This document shows, in pieces, positions 41,370-51,481 of a stretch of DNA of 64,000 nucleotides. The notes beneath the pieces were generated by a model. The model did no database searches. It was not told the origin of the DNA and worked only from the letters and a program-made list of their open reading frames with translations. Within the stretch, counting starts at the first letter, position 1. Each line of letters opens with the position of its first letter. Source of the DNA: Rhizobacter terrae (GTDB lineage Bacteria > Pseudomonadota > Gammaproteobacteria > Burkholderiales > Burkholderiaceae_C); contig NZ_QUSW01000005.1 of the NCBI RefSeq assembly GCF_003852895.1, positions 310,001 through 374,000 of the forward strand, in the 5' to 3' direction. The position numbers were made by a program, and so were the translations under genes.

Positions 41370-42386
41370 TCAAAATGAGCGATCCACCGACCGAACGCAG
41401 AATTCTAGCAGAGCTTCTCGGTACATCGACTCGGGGATCAACAAAAGTGAGTCGCGGGCCTTGTTCGCCTGCTCGCGCGCAGCGTCGCGCGTGGCCTCGA
41501 TGGCCCCGGTGTGGCGCACGATTTCAACGATCTCTGCGAGCTTGGCCACCTCGCCATGCTCGATGGCGTGGCGGATGAGTTCGCGCTCCTGGGCCGTGCC
41601 GCGCTCCATCGCCACGAGCAGGGGCAGCGTGGGTTTGCCTTCGCGCAGGTCGTCGCCAACGTTCTTGCCCAGTTGTGCAGTCGAGCCTTCGTAATCGAGC
41701 AGGTCGTCCACGAGCTGGAAGGCCGTGCCCAGCGAGCGGCCGTAGTCCGCGCAGGACTCCTCGACATCGTGCGGTGCATCGGCCAGCACCGCACCCAACC
41801 GGGCGCTGGCTTCGAACAGCTTGGCGGTCTTGTAGCGGATGACGCGCAGGTAGTCCTCGACGGCGATGTCGGGGTCGTGCATGTTCATCAGCTGCAACAC
41901 CTCGCCTTCGGCGATGACGTTGGTTGCATCAGCGAGCACTTCCAATACGCGCATGCGGTTGACCGACACCATCATCTGGAAGGCGCGCGAATACACAAAA
42001 TCGCCCACCAGCACGCTGGCGGCATTGCCGAACATTGCGTTGGCCGTCTGCCGGCCGCGCCGCAGGTCGGATTCGTCGACCACGTCATCGTGCAGCAGCG
42101 TCGCGGTGTGGATGAACTCCACCGTGGCCGCCAGATCGAAGCGCTCCGGCCCATTGAAGCCGAGTGCTCTTGCGAACAGCAGCACCAGCATCGGGCGGAT
42201 GCGTTTTCCGCCGGCGCTGATGATGTAATGGCCGATCTGGTTGATCAGGGCGACGTCGGAAGCCAGGCGGCGCTGGATGACGGCGTCGACTTCCCGCATG
42301 TCGGCAGCCATGAGCGATGCCGCCCCGGAAACCGGCGCGGAGGAATCGGTGGAAGGCGCCGTCTGGACGCTGGGCTCGGAAGACAC
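41370..42386 (-). CDS. ispB: Octaprenyl diphosphate synthase-type polyprenyl synthetase
   Basis: A trans-polyprenyl synthase making the ubiquinone side chain. The first Asp-rich motif is 'LLHDDVVDESDLRRG', the second 'FQLVDDLLDYEG', with 'GGKRIRPML' at the N-terminus. The start is uncertain: GTG 42386 (338 aa) sits 7 bases after a perfect TATAAT, implying a leaderless message; ATG 42311 (313 aa) would give a conventional leader. It is divergent from rplU. Confidence 0.92.
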   Translation of the reverse strand: MSSEPSVQTAPSTDSSAPVSGAASLMAADMREVDAVIQRRLASDVALINQIGHYIISAGGKRIRPMLVLLFARALGFNGPERFDLAATVEFIHTATLLHDDVVDESDLRRGRQTANAMFGNAASVLVGDFVYSRAFQMMVSVNRMRVLEVLADATNVIAEGEVLQLMNMHDPDIAVEDYLRVIRYKTAKLFEASARLGAVLADAPHDVEESCADYGRSLGTAFQLVDDLLDYEGSTAQLGKNVGDDLREGKPTLPLLVAMERGTAQERELIRHAIEHGEVAKLAEIVEIVRHTGAIEATRDAAREQANKARDSLLLIPESMYREALLEFCVRSVDRSF

Positions 42387-42393
42387 GGCCCGG

Positions 42394-42399
42394 ATTATA
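42394..42399 (-). promoter_or_regulatory. -10 box of ispB (TATAAT)
   Basis: A perfect TATAAT on the minus strand, 7 bases before the GTG start codon of ispB. No good -35 box is seen 16-18 bp upstream. If used, the transcript would start at or next to the GTG. Confidence 0.4.
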
Positions 42400-42463
42400 G
42401 GAAGGCTCCCGGCATCTCCGATCCGGTGCGCGTTGGCCCCCAGCCGCACGGGGAAGCCCGGAT

Positions 42464-42493
42464 TTGGCCTTTGGGGCTTTCCCGTAGTACAAT
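42464..42493 (+). promoter_or_regulatory. Promoter of rplU-rpmA
   Basis: -35 TTGGCC (42464-42469), 18-bp spacer, -10 TACAAT (42488-42493). It is followed by a leader of about 70 bases that can fold a short hairpin (CTGCC...GGCAG, 42522-42544) before the rplU ATG. Confidence 0.5.
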
Positions 42494-42571
42494 CAAAGGC
42501 TCTGCGTTTATCGCAGGGGCATGGCTGCCTGGATAGTTGGGCAGTCGTGATCATGAAACGAAAGGGCTGAT

Positions 42572-42883
42572 ATGTACGCGGTCATAAAAACCGGCGGCAA
42601 ACAATACAAGGTTGCTGCAGGCGAGAAGATCAAGGTAGAACAGATTGCTGCGGACGTTGGCCAAGAGATCACGATCGACCAGGTGCTGGCCATTGGGGCC
42701 GGCGCTGACCTGAAGGTTGGGACTCCCTTGGTGAGCGGTGCAAGCGTCTTGGCAAAGGTGGTGGCCCATGGCCGGCACGACAAGGTCCGCATCTTCAAGA
42801 TGCGCCGTCGCAAGCACTACCAGAAGCGCCAGGGGCATCGCCAGAACTTCACTGAAATCGAAATCAGTGCGGTCAACGCCTGA
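42572..42883 (+). CDS. rplU: 50S ribosomal protein L21
   Basis: A 103-residue L21 with '[14 protein letters not shown]' at the N-terminus and '[16 protein letters not shown]' near residue 75. It binds 23S rRNA. It heads the conserved rplU-rpmA-obgE cluster, with rpmA 25 bases downstream. Confidence 0.98.
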   Translation: MYAVIKTGGKQYKVAAGEKIKVEQIAADVGQEITIDQVLAIGAGADLKVGTPLVSGASVLAKVVAHGRHDKVRIFKMRRRKHYQKRQGHRQNFTEIEISAVNA

Positions 42884-42908
42884 GCCAACATTCAAGGAGA
42901 TCTGAACC

Positions 42909-43166
42909 ATGGCACAGAAAAAAGGCGGCGGTTCCACCCGGAACGGCCGTGACTCCCAACCGAAGATGCTTGGCGTCAAGGTGTACGGCGGCCAAGTCAT
43001 CTCGGCTGGCTCCATCCTCGTTCGCCAGCGCGGTACCAAGTTCCACGCCGGTACGAACGTGGGCATCGGCAAGGACCACACCCTCTTCGCCCTCGTCGAT
43101 GGCGAAGTGAGCTACGGCCACAAGGGCCCGCGCAATGTCCAGACGGTGAGCGTCAAGGCGGTCTGA
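42909..43166 (+). CDS. rpmA: 50S ribosomal protein L27
   Basis: An 85-residue L27 starting '[24 protein letters not shown]'. The short N-terminal tail reaches the peptidyl-transferase centre and needs no cleavage in proteobacteria. An AAGGAG ribosome site precedes it. A strong terminator follows 20 bases after the stop. Confidence 0.98.
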   Translation: MAQKKGGGSTRNGRDSQPKMLGVKVYGGQVISAGSILVRQRGTKFHAGTNVGIGKDHTLFALVDGEVSYGHKGPRNVQTVSVKAV

Positions 43167-43186
43167 CCGTCCCGGCCTCATCGAAA

Positions 43187-43216
43187 CAAGCCCCGCCTCG
43201 ACGGGGCTTGTTTTTT
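43187..43216 (+). terminator. Rho-independent terminator after rpmA
   Basis: A 9-bp perfect stem CAAGCCCCG / CGGGGCTTG (43187-43195, 43202-43210) with a 6-base loop, then TTTTTT (43211-43216). It separates rplU-rpmA from the small membrane protein and obgE. Confidence 0.93.
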
Positions 43217-43269
43217 GCGGTGCTGGATTACCATCCCACGCACTGCAACTCCTCCGGAAGGGCCCATCC

Positions 43270-43458
43270 ATGAACAAGAGCGGCATCGTTCTCATCATCA
43301 TTGGCTGCGTGTTCCTCGCGAACAACTTCGGACTGCTGCAGTTCGATTGGCTGCGCCAATGGTGGCCGCTGATCCTCATCGGCGTGGGCGTGTATTCCAT
43401 CGTCAATCACAAGCCGGGCGACAAGTCGTCGTCGGGCACAGACAAACCTCAGGCATGA
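43270..43458 (+). CDS. Small LiaF-TM/DUF5668-like membrane protein
   Basis: A 62-residue protein of two close TM helices ('[19 protein letters not shown]' and '[14 protein letters not shown]') with a short polar tail. This resembles the LiaI/LiaF-type transmembrane domain found in many small envelope proteins. Its stop overlaps the obgE ATG (ATGA), so obgE translation is coupled to it. Function unknown. Confidence 0.8.
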   Translation: MNKSGIVLIIIGCVFLANNFGLLQFDWLRQWWPLILIGVGVYSIVNHKPGDKSSSGTDKPQA

Positions 43459-44531
43459 AATTCGTCGACGAAGCCACGATCGACGTTGTCGCCGGCAATG
43501 GCGGCAACGGCTGCATGAGCTTCCGTCGAGAGAAGTTCATCCCCTTCGGCGGACCCAACGGTGGAGACGGCGGCCGCGGCGGCAGCGTCTTCGCAGTAGG
43601 CGACCGCAACCTCAACACGCTGGTGGACTTCCGCTATTCGCGGCGCCACGAGGCCCGCAACGGCGAGCATGGCCGCGGCTCCGACCAATACGGTGCGGCG
43701 GCCGAGGACATCGTGCTGCGCATGCCCATGGGCACGATCATCACCGACGTGGACACCGGCCAGGTCATCGCCGAGTTGCTGGTGCCCGACGAGAAGGTGA
43801 TGTTGGCCAAGGGCGGTGATGGTGGCTTCGGCAACCTGCATTTCAAGAGCAGCACCAACCGTGCACCGCGGCAGAAGACGCCGGGCTGGCCCGGTGAAGC
43901 GCGCAAGCTCAAGCTGGAGTTGCGCGTGCTGGCCGATGTTGGCCTGCTGGGCATGCCCAACGCTGGCAAGTCCACGCTGATCGCCGCCATCTCCAATGCA
44001 CGGCCCAAGATCGCGGACTACCCTTTCACCACCTTGCACCCGAACCTCGGCGTGGTGCGCGTAGCCGCGGAGCAGAGCTTCGTGGTTGCCGACATTCCCG
44101 GGCTGATCGAAGGTGCCGCCGAAGGCGCCGGCCTCGGCCACCTCTTCCTGCGCCACCTGCAGCGCACGCACCTGCTGCTGCACATCGTGGACTTCGCGCC
44201 CTTCGACGAATCCGTCGATCCGGTCGCGCAGGCCAAGGCCATCGTGGCTGAGTTGAAGAAGTACGACGAAACGCTGTACGACAAGCCGCGCTGGCTGGTG
44301 CTCAACAAGCTGGACATGGTGCCCGACGACGAGCGCGAAAAGCGCGTCAAGGACTTCATCAAGCGCTTCAAGTGGAAGGGCCCGGTGTTCCAGATCTCCG
44401 CCCTGACGCGCGAAGGCTGCGAGCCCCTCATCCAGGCCATCTATCAGCACGTGTCCAAGCTGCGCAACGTGGTGCCGGAGGATCCGGATCCCCGCTTCAC
44501 CTCCGACAACGCCGACGCCGCCCAGCCATGA
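43455..44531 (+). CDS. obgE: GTPase ObgE/CgtA
   Basis: A 358-residue Obg GTPase. The glycine-rich Obg fold (1-158; '[15 protein letters not shown]') is followed by a G domain with G1 'GMPNAGKST', G3 'DIPGLIEGA' and G4 'NKLD'. It acts in late 50S assembly and the stringent response. The ATG at 43455 matches the family N-terminus. The stop overlaps the proB start. Confidence 0.97.
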   Translation: MKFVDEATIDVVAGNGGNGCMSFRREKFIPFGGPNGGDGGRGGSVFAVGDRNLNTLVDFRYSRRHEARNGEHGRGSDQYGAAAEDIVLRMPMGTIITDVDTGQVIAELLVPDEKVMLAKGGDGGFGNLHFKSSTNRAPRQKTPGWPGEARKLKLELRVLADVGLLGMPNAGKSTLIAAISNARPKIADYPFTTLHPNLGVVRVAAEQSFVVADIPGLIEGAAEGAGLGHLFLRHLQRTHLLLHIVDFAPFDESVDPVAQAKAIVAELKKYDETLYDKPRWLVLNKLDMVPDDEREKRVKDFIKRFKWKGPVFQISALTREGCEPLIQAIYQHVSKLRNVVPEDPDPRFTSDNADAAQP

Positions 44532-45646
44532 CCGACGCCCTGAAGAACGCCAGGCGGATCGTCGTCAAGGTCGGTTCCAGCCTGGTGACCAACGAAGGAC
44601 GCGGCGTGGACGCCGAGGCCGTGGGCAATTGGTGTCGGCAGATGGCGGCACTGGCGGGGCAGGGCCGCGAGGTGGTGATGGTGTCCAGCGGTGCCATCGC
44701 CGAGGGCATGAAGCGACTGGGCTGGTCGGTTCGGCCCAAGGAAATCCATGAGCTGCAGGCTGCAGCTGCCGTGGGACAGATGGGCCTGGCCCAGATCTAC
44801 GAATCCAAGCTGAGCGAGCACGGCATGGGCAGCGCGCAGGTGCTGCTCACGCATGCCGACCTGGCGGATCGCGAGCGCTACCTCAATGCCCGCTCGACAC
44901 TGTTGACCCTGCTCTCGCATCGCGTCATCCCGGTCATCAACGAGAACGACACGGTCGTCAACGACGAGATCAAGGTTGGCGACAACGACACCCTGGGTGC
45001 CTTGGTCGCCAACCTGGTGGAAGCCGATGCCCTGGTCATCCTCACGGATCAGAAGGGCCTGTATTCGGCAGACCCGCGCAAGGACCCCAACGCCCGCTTC
45101 ATCGATGTCGCCCAGGCTGGTGCGCCTGAGCTTGAGCAGATGGCCGGCGGTGCAGGGTCGAGCATCGGCAAGGGCGGGATGATCACGAAGATCCTCGCCG
45201 CCAAACGGGCGGCCAAGAGTGGTGCCAGCACCGTCATCGCCTGGGGCCGCGAACCCGACGTGCTCGTGCGGCTGGCCTCGGGCGAAGCCATTGGCACGGC
45301 CTTGATCGCGCCGACCCAGAAGATGGCGGCCCGCAAGCAGTGGATGGCCGATCACCTGCAGATGCGCGGTGCCGTGGTGGTGGACGATGGCGCCACCGCC
45401 AAGCTGCGCGATGGTGGCAAGAGCCTGTTGCCCATCGGGGTGGTCGAAGTCACCGGCGAATTCCACCGCGGCGATGTGATCGCCGTGCGCAGCCTGGCCG
45501 GCGTGGAGATCGCCCGTGGCCTGGCCAACTATTCGAGCAGTGAGGCTCGCCTCATCGCCCGCAAGCCGTCCAGCGAGTTCGAACGGTTGCTGGGCTTCAC
45601 CGGCGAGCCGGAGATGATCCACCGCGACAACCTCGTCCTCGCCTGA
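44528..45646 (+). CDS. proB: Glutamate 5-kinase
   Basis: A 372-residue first enzyme of proline synthesis. The amino-acid kinase domain ('[15 protein letters not shown]', '[17 protein letters not shown]') is followed by a C-terminal PUA domain from about residue 275. It is coupled to obgE by an ATGA overlap and convergent with rppH. Confidence 0.97.
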   Translation: MTDALKNARRIVVKVGSSLVTNEGRGVDAEAVGNWCRQMAALAGQGREVVMVSSGAIAEGMKRLGWSVRPKEIHELQAAAAVGQMGLAQIYESKLSEHGMGSAQVLLTHADLADRERYLNARSTLLTLLSHRVIPVINENDTVVNDEIKVGDNDTLGALVANLVEADALVILTDQKGLYSADPRKDPNARFIDVAQAGAPELEQMAGGAGSSIGKGGMITKILAAKRAAKSGASTVIAWGREPDVLVRLASGEAIGTALIAPTQKMAARKQWMADHLQMRGAVVVDDGATAKLRDGGKSLLPIGVVEVTGEFHRGDVIAVRSLAGVEIARGLANYSSSEARLIARKPSSEFERLLGFTGEPEMIHRDNLVLA

Positions 45647-45658
45647 GAAGACGAGGAC
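45635..45658. terminator. Possible hairpin between proB and rppH
   Basis: GTCCTCG (45635-45641) and CGAGGAC (45652-45658) with a 10-base loop span the proB stop, near the 3' ends of two converging genes. There is no T-tract, so it is weak evidence. Confidence 0.4.
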
Positions 45659-45669
45659 TCCGCGAAGGC

Positions 45670-46296
45670 TCAGGCCTGGCGCGGCGGAATCGTCGTGGCG
45701 TCTGGCGACGGTGCGGCAGGCTGATCCGACGGATGGTCATCTCGCGGATGGTGCTGCCGGTCGTGGTCCTCGTCGCGATGGTGTGGCCGCATGCCTGAGC
45801 GCAGGTAGCGGTTGTGGTGGCTGCCCCGCGGCAGGAAGCGGGCGAGCTCCGTCAGCGCCATCTGGTAGACGTCGCGCTTGAACTCGATCACCACCTCCAG
45901 CGGCACCCAGTACTCGTTCCAGCGCCAGGCATCGAATTCCGGATGGTCAGTGGCGCGCAGGTTCATGTCCGTGTCGCGGCCCGTGAGCTGCAACAGGAAC
46001 CAGATCTGCTTTTGCCCCTTGTAGTGCCCGCGCGCATCGCGGCGGATGAAGTGGTCGGGCACCTCATAGCGCAGCCAGTCGCGCGTGCGCGCGATGATCC
46101 GCACATGCTCCGGCGTCAGCCCCACTTCCTCGTGAAGCTCCCGGTACATCGCCTGCTCTGGCGTCTCGCCGTATTTGATGCCCCCTTGCGGGAACTGCCA
46201 GGAATGAGTGCGGATGCGTTTGCCCCAGAACACCTGGTTTTTCTGGTTGAGCAGGATGATGCCGACGTTGGGTCTGAACCCTTCACGGTCGAGCAT
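45670..46296 (-). CDS. rppH: RNA pyrophosphohydrolase RppH
   Basis: A 208-residue Nudix hydrolase that removes pyrophosphate from mRNA 5' ends, starting RNase E decay. It begins '[18 protein letters not shown]' as in the family. The Nudix box is '[20 protein letters not shown]'. The C-terminal extension is rich in His/Asp/Pro and probably disordered. The start is ATG 46296. It is divergent from proS. Confidence 0.94.
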   Translation of the reverse strand: MLDREGFRPNVGIILLNQKNQVFWGKRIRTHSWQFPQGGIKYGETPEQAMYRELHEEVGLTPEHVRIIARTRDWLRYEVPDHFIRRDARGHYKGQKQIWFLLQLTGRDTDMNLRATDHPEFDAWRWNEYWVPLEVVIEFKRDVYQMALTELARFLPRGSHHNRYLRSGMRPHHRDEDHDRQHHPRDDHPSDQPAAPSPDATTIPPRQA

Positions 46297-46324
46297 AATC
46301 AACCCCAAAATTCTCGTTGAAATC

Positions 46325-46352
46325 ATTATTGCACCGGCATGACGGTAAGCAA
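46325..46352 (-). promoter_or_regulatory. Putative promoter of rppH
   Basis: On the minus strand: -35 TTGCTT (46347-46352), 16-bp spacer, -10 AATAAT (46325-46330), ending 28 bases before the rppH ATG. Confidence 0.4.
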
Positions 46353-46405
46353 CCCCTTGGGTTTCCCTCACTCCGCCGCGTGAATTCCCACCTTTTTGGC
46401 CCTGC

Positions 46406-48148
46406 ATGAAAGCCTCCCAGTTCTTCATTTCCACCCTCAAGGAAGCGCCCGCCGATGCCGAGGTCGTGAGCCACAAGTTGATGATGAGAGCCGGTCTCAT
46501 CAAGCGGCTGGGCGCGGGCATCTACAACTACATGCCCATGGGCCTGCGGGTGATCCGCAAGGTGGAGAACATCATTCGCGAGGAAATGAACCGCGCGGGG
46601 GCAGTCGAGTTGCTGATGCCGGTGGTGCAACCTGCCGAGCTCTGGCAGGAAACCGGACGCTTCGAAAAGATGGGGCCCGAGCTGCTGCGCGTGAAGGACC
46701 GGCATGAACGCGACTTCATCATCCAGCCCACCAGCGAGGAAGTCATCACCGACATCGCTCGCCAGGAGCTGCGCAGCTACCGGTCGCTGCCGAAGAATTT
46801 CTATCACATCCAGACCAAGTTCCGCGACGAGCGCCGGCCCCGCTTCGGGCTGATGCGCGGCCGCGAGTTCACGATGAAGGATGCCTACTCCTTCGACCGC
46901 GACGAGGCGTCCGCCGGCAAGAGCTATGAGCAGATGTACGCCGCCTACCAGCGCATCTTCGAGCGCCTGGGCCTGACCTACCGAGCCGTGGCCGCCGACA
47001 CCGGGGCCATCGGCGGCGACCGCTCGCATGAGTTCCAGGTGATCGCCGACACCGGCGAGGACGCGCTGATCTACTGCCCGAACTCCGACTACGCGGCCAA
47101 CATCGAGCTGGCCGAGGCGCTGCCCTTGATCACCACCCGCGGTGCAGCCACCAAGCCCCTGACCAAGACGCCCACGCCGGGCAAGAGCACCTGCGAGGAC
47201 GTCGCCGCTTTGCTGGGCGTGCCGCTGCAGACGACGGTGAAGTCGCTGGTGCTGGCTACCGACGAGAAGAACGAAGCCGGCGACGTGCTCAAGAGCACGG
47301 TGTGGCTGCTGCTCGTGCGTGGCGACCACCAGCTCAACGAAGTCAAGGCCGGCAAGGTGCCGGGCCTCAAGGACGGCTACCGCTTCGCGACCGTCGCCGA
47401 GATCGAGGACCACTTCGGCTGCAAGCCCGGCTACCTTGGCCCCATTGGCCTGAAGAAGCCGGTGAAGATCGTGGCCGACCGCACGGTGGCCAACATGAGC
47501 GACTTCATCTGCGGTGCGAACGAGATTGACTTCCACATCACCGGCGTGAACTGGGGCCGCGACCTGCCCGAGCCCGACGTGGTGGCCGACATCCGCAACG
47601 TGGTGGAGGGTGATCCCTCGCCTGACGGCAAGGGCACGCTCGCCATCCAGCGCGGCATCGAGGTGGGCCATGTGTTCTTCCTCGGCACCAAGTATTCCAA
47701 GGCGATGAACGCCACCTACCTGGATGAGACCGGCAAGCCGCAGCTCATGCAGATGGGCTGCTACGGCATCGGCGTGACGCGCATCGTGGGCGCGGCCATC
47801 GAGCAAGGCCACGACGAGCGCGGCATCATCTGGCCGGATGCGCTGGCACCGTTCCGCGTGGTCATCTGCCCCATCGGTTACGACCGGTCTGCGGAGGTGC
47901 AAACCGCGGCTGACCAATTGCACGACCAGCTCCAGGCCCAGGGTGTGGATGTCATGCTCGACAACCGCGGCGAGCGGCCGGGCGCGATGTTCGCGGACTG
48001 GGAGCTCATCGGCGTGCCCCACCGCGTGGTCATCTCCGACCGCGGCCTGAAGGAAGGCAAGGTCGAGTACCAGGGGCGGCGCGATGCGCAGGCCACGAGC
48101 GTGGGTGTGGGTGAAATCGGGGCATTCCTCACATCCAAGCTGGCCTGA
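46406..48148 (+). CDS. proS: Prolyl-tRNA synthetase
   Basis: A 580-residue class II synthetase of the bacterial (ProS1) type. Motif 2 is '[21 protein letters not shown]'. The INS editing domain lies between about residues 225 and 400 ('[16 protein letters not shown]', '[14 protein letters not shown]'), and a C-terminal anticodon domain follows ('[15 protein letters not shown]'). It charges tRNA-Pro, one of whose genes lies in this window. Confidence 0.97.
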   Translation: MKASQFFISTLKEAPADAEVVSHKLMMRAGLIKRLGAGIYNYMPMGLRVIRKVENIIREEMNRAGAVELLMPVVQPAELWQETGRFEKMGPELLRVKDRHERDFIIQPTSEEVITDIARQELRSYRSLPKNFYHIQTKFRDERRPRFGLMRGREFTMKDAYSFDRDEASAGKSYEQMYAAYQRIFERLGLTYRAVAADTGAIGGDRSHEFQVIADTGEDALIYCPNSDYAANIELAEALPLITTRGAATKPLTKTPTPGKSTCEDVAALLGVPLQTTVKSLVLATDEKNEAGDVLKSTVWLLLVRGDHQLNEVKAGKVPGLKDGYRFATVAEIEDHFGCKPGYLGPIGLKKPVKIVADRTVANMSDFICGANEIDFHITGVNWGRDLPEPDVVADIRNVVEGDPSPDGKGTLAIQRGIEVGHVFFLGTKYSKAMNATYLDETGKPQLMQMGCYGIGVTRIVGAAIEQGHDERGIIWPDALAPFRVVICPIGYDRSAEVQTAADQLHDQLQAQGVDVMLDNRGERPGAMFADWELIGVPHRVVISDRGLKEGKVEYQGRRDAQATSVGVGEIGAFLTSKLA

Positions 48149-48219
48149 TGGCGCGGCGGCGTGGAACCACCACGCCCTGATCGAGACTGACGCTTGTCTG
48201 GAACTGATGAGGCAGCGGC

Positions 48220-48894
48220 TTGAAGCCTGAGAGGACGGAATCCTTCGTCACGGTCGACGCCCGTGCGGCAGTTGGGCGCAGGGCGCTGCTGCTCGGAGGT
48301 GCGGCCGCGCTGTGCGCGAGCCTGCTGCCTGCCGCTGCCCTGGCCGGCGCCCAGAAGGAAGAACCCCTCGCGGACGCCGTCCGGACCGCGCTGGCCGCGT
48401 CCATCGCCAACAGCGCTCCACCCAAGCCGGTCTTCGATACCACCGAGACCCGCCTGGCCTACCTGCGCTGGCTGGGCGAGATGAGCCAGCGGCTGAAGAA
48501 GCGCACGGCCGACCACACCACGCGGGTCGAATTCCTGGAGACTGTCTGGTACGAGAGCAAGCGTGCTGGCCTGGAGCCCAGCCTGGTGCTCGGATTGATC
48601 CAGGTGGAAAGCGGCTTTCGCAAATACGCAATCAGCAGCGTGGGCGCACGTGGCTACATGCAGGTGATGCCGTTCTGGGCACGCCTGATCGGCGGCGGCG
48701 ACACGCTGGCCTTGTTTCACATGCAGACCAACCTTCGCTTCGGCTGCGTGATCCTTCGCCACTACCTGGACATCGAGCGCGGCGACCTCTTCATGGCGCT
48801 GGGCCGCTACAACGGCAGCCGTGGCCGGCCGGAGTATCCGAGCCTGGTGTTCGGGGCGCGCAAGAACTGGGAATACCAGCCGCCAGCGGCTTGA
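48220..48894 (+). CDS. SLT-domain lytic murein transglycosylase
   Basis: A 224-residue protein with a glycosylase-type SLT fold. Catalytic Glu130 is in 'GLIQVESGF', with 'SSVGARGYMQVMPFWA' and 'ALGRYNGSRG' following. The N-terminus 'GRRALLLGGAAALCAS' has a twin-Arg before the hydrophobic core, so Tat export is possible. The start is TTG 48220 with GAGG upstream; no ATG fits the signal. It probably follows proS in one transcript. Confidence 0.88.
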   Translation: MKPERTESFVTVDARAAVGRRALLLGGAAALCASLLPAAALAGAQKEEPLADAVRTALAASIANSAPPKPVFDTTETRLAYLRWLGEMSQRLKKRTADHTTRVEFLETVWYESKRAGLEPSLVLGLIQVESGFRKYAISSVGARGYMQVMPFWARLIGGGDTLALFHMQTNLRFGCVILRHYLDIERGDLFMALGRYNGSRGRPEYPSLVFGARKNWEYQPPAA

Positions 48895-48900
48895 AGGCGG

Positions 48901-49476
48901 CTACAGCCCCGTCCACGCCTTGGGCGAGGCCGACTCGACGCCGATCAGCGACAAGACACGTTCGACCGTGTCGTTCACAAGCTCATCGATCGTCTGCGGA
49001 CGGTGATAGAACGCTGGCAAGGGGGGGAAGACGATGCCGCCCATCTCCGTCACTGCCGTCATGTTGCGAAGGTGTGCGAGGTTGAAGGGCGTCTCGCGCA
49101 CCATCAGCACCAGCCGGCGCCGCTCCTTGAGCGCCACGTCGGCGGCGCGGGTGAGCAGGTTGTCCGACAGGCCGTGGGCGATGGACGCGAGACTCTTCAT
49201 GGAGCACGGTGCCACCACCATCGCGTCAGTGGCGAAGGACCCGCTGGCGATCGCCGCGCCCACCTCGGACGGGCTGTAGGACACATCCGCCAATGCCTCC
49301 AGCGCCGAGCGGTCCAGCCCGAGCTCGTGGTGCACGTTGAGCACCCCCGCCGGCGTCACCACCAGGTGCACCTCGCGCCCGGCCGCACGCAGCCGCTCCA
49401 GCAGCCGGACTGCATACACGGCACCGGTCGCGCCGGTCACGCCGACGATGATGCGCCCGGCGCTGGCCGTTGCCAT
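48901..49476 (-). CDS. ubiX: UbiX flavin prenyltransferase
   Basis: A 191-residue enzyme that makes prenylated FMN for UbiD decarboxylases. It has 'IIVGVTGATGAVYAVRLLE' at the N-terminus, 'APCSMKSLASIAHGLSDNL' mid-protein and 'VLMVRETPFNLAHLRNM' later. It overlaps the upstream grxD stop by one base (TGATG). Confidence 0.95.
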   Translation of the reverse strand: MATASAGRIIVGVTGATGAVYAVRLLERLRAAGREVHLVVTPAGVLNVHHELGLDRSALEALADVSYSPSEVGAAIASGSFATDAMVVAPCSMKSLASIAHGLSDNLLTRAADVALKERRRLVLMVRETPFNLAHLRNMTAVTEMGGIVFPPLPAFYHRPQTIDELVNDTVERVLSLIGVESASPKAWTGL

Positions 49477-49793
49477 CAGGCGCTGGGGGCCAGCGCCTGC
49501 TGCAGTTCGCCGGCCTGGTACATCTCCATCATGATGTCCGAGCCGCCGACGAACTCGCCATTGATGTACAGCTGCGGAATCGTGGGCCAGTTGGCGTATT
49601 CCTTGATGCCCTGGCGCACACCTTCGTCTTCCAGCACGTTGAAGGTGGTCAGGTCGTTCACGCCGCAGGCCTTGAGGATCTGCACCGCGCGGCCGGAGAA
49701 GCCGCACATCGGGAACTGGGCCGTTCCCTTCATGAAAAGCACGACACGGTGGTTCTTGACGAGGTCGTCGATGCGCTGTTGAACGTCGCTCAT
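49476..49793 (-). CDS. grxD: Monothiol glutaredoxin GrxD
   Basis: A 105-residue class II glutaredoxin with the CGFS active site (Cys30, 'FPMCGFSGRAV') and the GSH-binding 'WPTIPQLYINGEFVGGSDI'. It carries [2Fe-2S] clusters for transfer. The start is ATG 49793. It is followed by ubiX in the same transcript. Confidence 0.96.
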   Translation of the reverse strand: MSDVQQRIDDLVKNHRVVLFMKGTAQFPMCGFSGRAVQILKACGVNDLTTFNVLEDEGVRQGIKEYANWPTIPQLYINGEFVGGSDIMMEMYQAGELQQALAPSA

Positions 49794-49886
49794 GGTCTGA
49801 AGCCTTGGGGCAAAACTGAAACAGCCGTGGTTATACGGCAAACGCGCACCGCCTTGCGCGGTGCGGTCTTGGTTGGGCTCCCAGCT

Positions 49887-50498
49887 TCAGAACGAGTAGG
49901 TCACGCCCAACTGGAACATCGGCGACAGGTGCAGGTCGCGCAGGGAATCGTCCAGGGCCTGGCGGCCCAGCTTGACGGAGCTTGGGTTCAGGGCCATCAC
50001 GCCCAGATCGGCGCTGAAGCCCCATCCCCCACGCCCGGCCAGGCCGGTGTAGCCCACCCCCACGTAGGGCAGGGGGTCGCTGGCGTTGTCGCCGGGTGTC
50101 ATTGTCTGCAGGCCCCACACGCCGACGCTGCGGCGGTCGATGTTGAAGGCGCGTCCGCCCAGGTTGGCGGATGGGTTGCCCAGCAGCAGGCTGGACGAGC
50201 GCGAGCCCATGAGGACACCGCTGGTGGCGCGAAAGCCGCTGGCGCTGCCCACGCCGCGCAGGTCGCGGCTGAAGTAGTAGTCGCCCAGCAGACTGGCGCC
50301 GCCCACCTTCAGGCCCGCGGCGTCGGCATTCAACCAGTCCGGATGCGAGCCGGGCGACAAGGTGCCCAGCGCCAATCGGCCCTGCCATTTCGGCCACAGG
50401 CTGTCCGCCGACGGCTGCAGCCCATCCCCAACGCCCCACGCTCCGCCGGCTGCGCTCAATCCCAGAGCCGCGGCGGCCACCCAACGCGCTGATCGCAT
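49887..50498 (-). CDS. Putative outer-membrane beta-barrel protein
   Basis: A 203-residue protein with a Sec signal ('AAAALGLSAAGGAWG'). It has alternating Gly/aromatic strands and a C-terminal '...LGVTYSF' ending in Phe, the usual BAM recognition signal. 'GDYYFSRDLRGVGSASGFRAT' and 'YVGVGYTGLAG' look like barrel strands. It lies between grxD and prmC on the same strand. Specific function unknown. Confidence 0.75.
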   Translation of the reverse strand: MRSARWVAAAALGLSAAGGAWGVGDGLQPSADSLWPKWQGRLALGTLSPGSHPDWLNADAAGLKVGGASLLGDYYFSRDLRGVGSASGFRATSGVLMGSRSSSLLLGNPSANLGGRAFNIDRRSVGVWGLQTMTPGDNASDPLPYVGVGYTGLAGRGGWGFSADLGVMALNPSSVKLGRQALDDSLRDLHLSPMFQLGVTYSF

Positions 50499-50656
50499 GA
50501 CACGCTCCTTTGCAAGGACTCGGACCCGCTTGCGCTTTCTCGTTCGCGTTCATGCTACGCCGGCTGCCTCGCTTTGTGTGCCGTTTGTAGGCGGCGGCCT
50601 GCCGTTCGATCAGGAGCGTGACGTTTTTGGCACAGCCCGGACCTTGCCGCGCCGCA

Positions 50657-51481
50657 TCAATGTGGCGCGCGGGCGCCGGTGCAGCGCTCGATGCCGGCCA
50701 GGTCGCGGCGCGAGGCGATGTCCACGAAGCCCGCATCGGCCAGCAGGCACGTGACGGCACGGGCTTGGTCATGCCCATGTTCGAGCATCAGCCATCCGCC
50801 GGGCACGAGGTGTTCGCGGGCGCCCGAGACAATGAGCCGGATGTCCTGCAGGCCGTCCGCGCCGGCGGTCAGGGCGCTGCGAGGCTCATGCTGCAGGGCG
50901 GCCAGGTGGTGGTCGCCTTCGTTGATGTAGGGCGGATTGCTCAAGGCAAAGTCGAAACGCCGGCCCGCCAACGGAGCCCACCAATCGCCGAGCAGCCATG
51001 AGACGGCAAGCCCGAGCCGCTGGCCGTTGCCGCTGGCAACCCGCAGCGCGCCGTCGCTTGCATCCGTCGCCGTGACCTGCGCCGCAGGATGCATGTGCTT
51101 CACCGCCAGGGCGATTGCGCCGCTGCCGGTGCCCAGGTCCACGACCTGCGGCGTGGTGACCCCCTGCATCGCCTCCAGCGCCCAGTCCACCAGCGTCTCC
51201 GTGTCCGGCCGCGGCACGAGCACGTTCTGGTCGACCTTCAGCAGCAGGCCGTGGAATTCCTTCTCGCCAAGGATGTAGGCCAGGGGCTCGCCCGCCGCCC
51301 GGCGGCGCAGCCAAGACAGGAAGGTGTTGCTTGCGGCCACAGGCAACGGCCCGTCCGCATTGGCGATGAGCCAGGTGCGTGACTGCTGCATGCAGGCGCT
51401 CAGCATGAGCTGCGCATCGAGCCGGTCCACGCCGTCGGCGCGGGCCTTCGCGAAGGCGTCGGCGATGGTGTGCAGACTCAC
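50657..51481 (-). CDS. prmC: Peptide chain release factor glutamine methyltransferase
   Basis: A 274-residue SAM-dependent methyltransferase with '[16 protein letters not shown]' and the catalytic 'SNPPYI'. It methylates the GGQ glutamine of RF1/RF2. The start is GTG 51481, overlapping the stop of prfA, whose product is its substrate. Confidence 0.95.
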   Translation of the reverse strand: MSLHTIADAFAKARADGVDRLDAQLMLSACMQQSRTWLIANADGPLPVAASNTFLSWLRRRAAGEPLAYILGEKEFHGLLLKVDQNVLVPRPDTETLVDWALEAMQGVTTPQVVDLGTGSGAIALAVKHMHPAAQVTATDASDGALRVASGNGQRLGLAVSWLLGDWWAPLAGRRFDFALSNPPYINEGDHHLAALQHEPRSALTAGADGLQDIRLIVSGAREHLVPGGWLMLEHGHDQARAVTCLLADAGFVDIASRRDLAGIERCTGARAPH

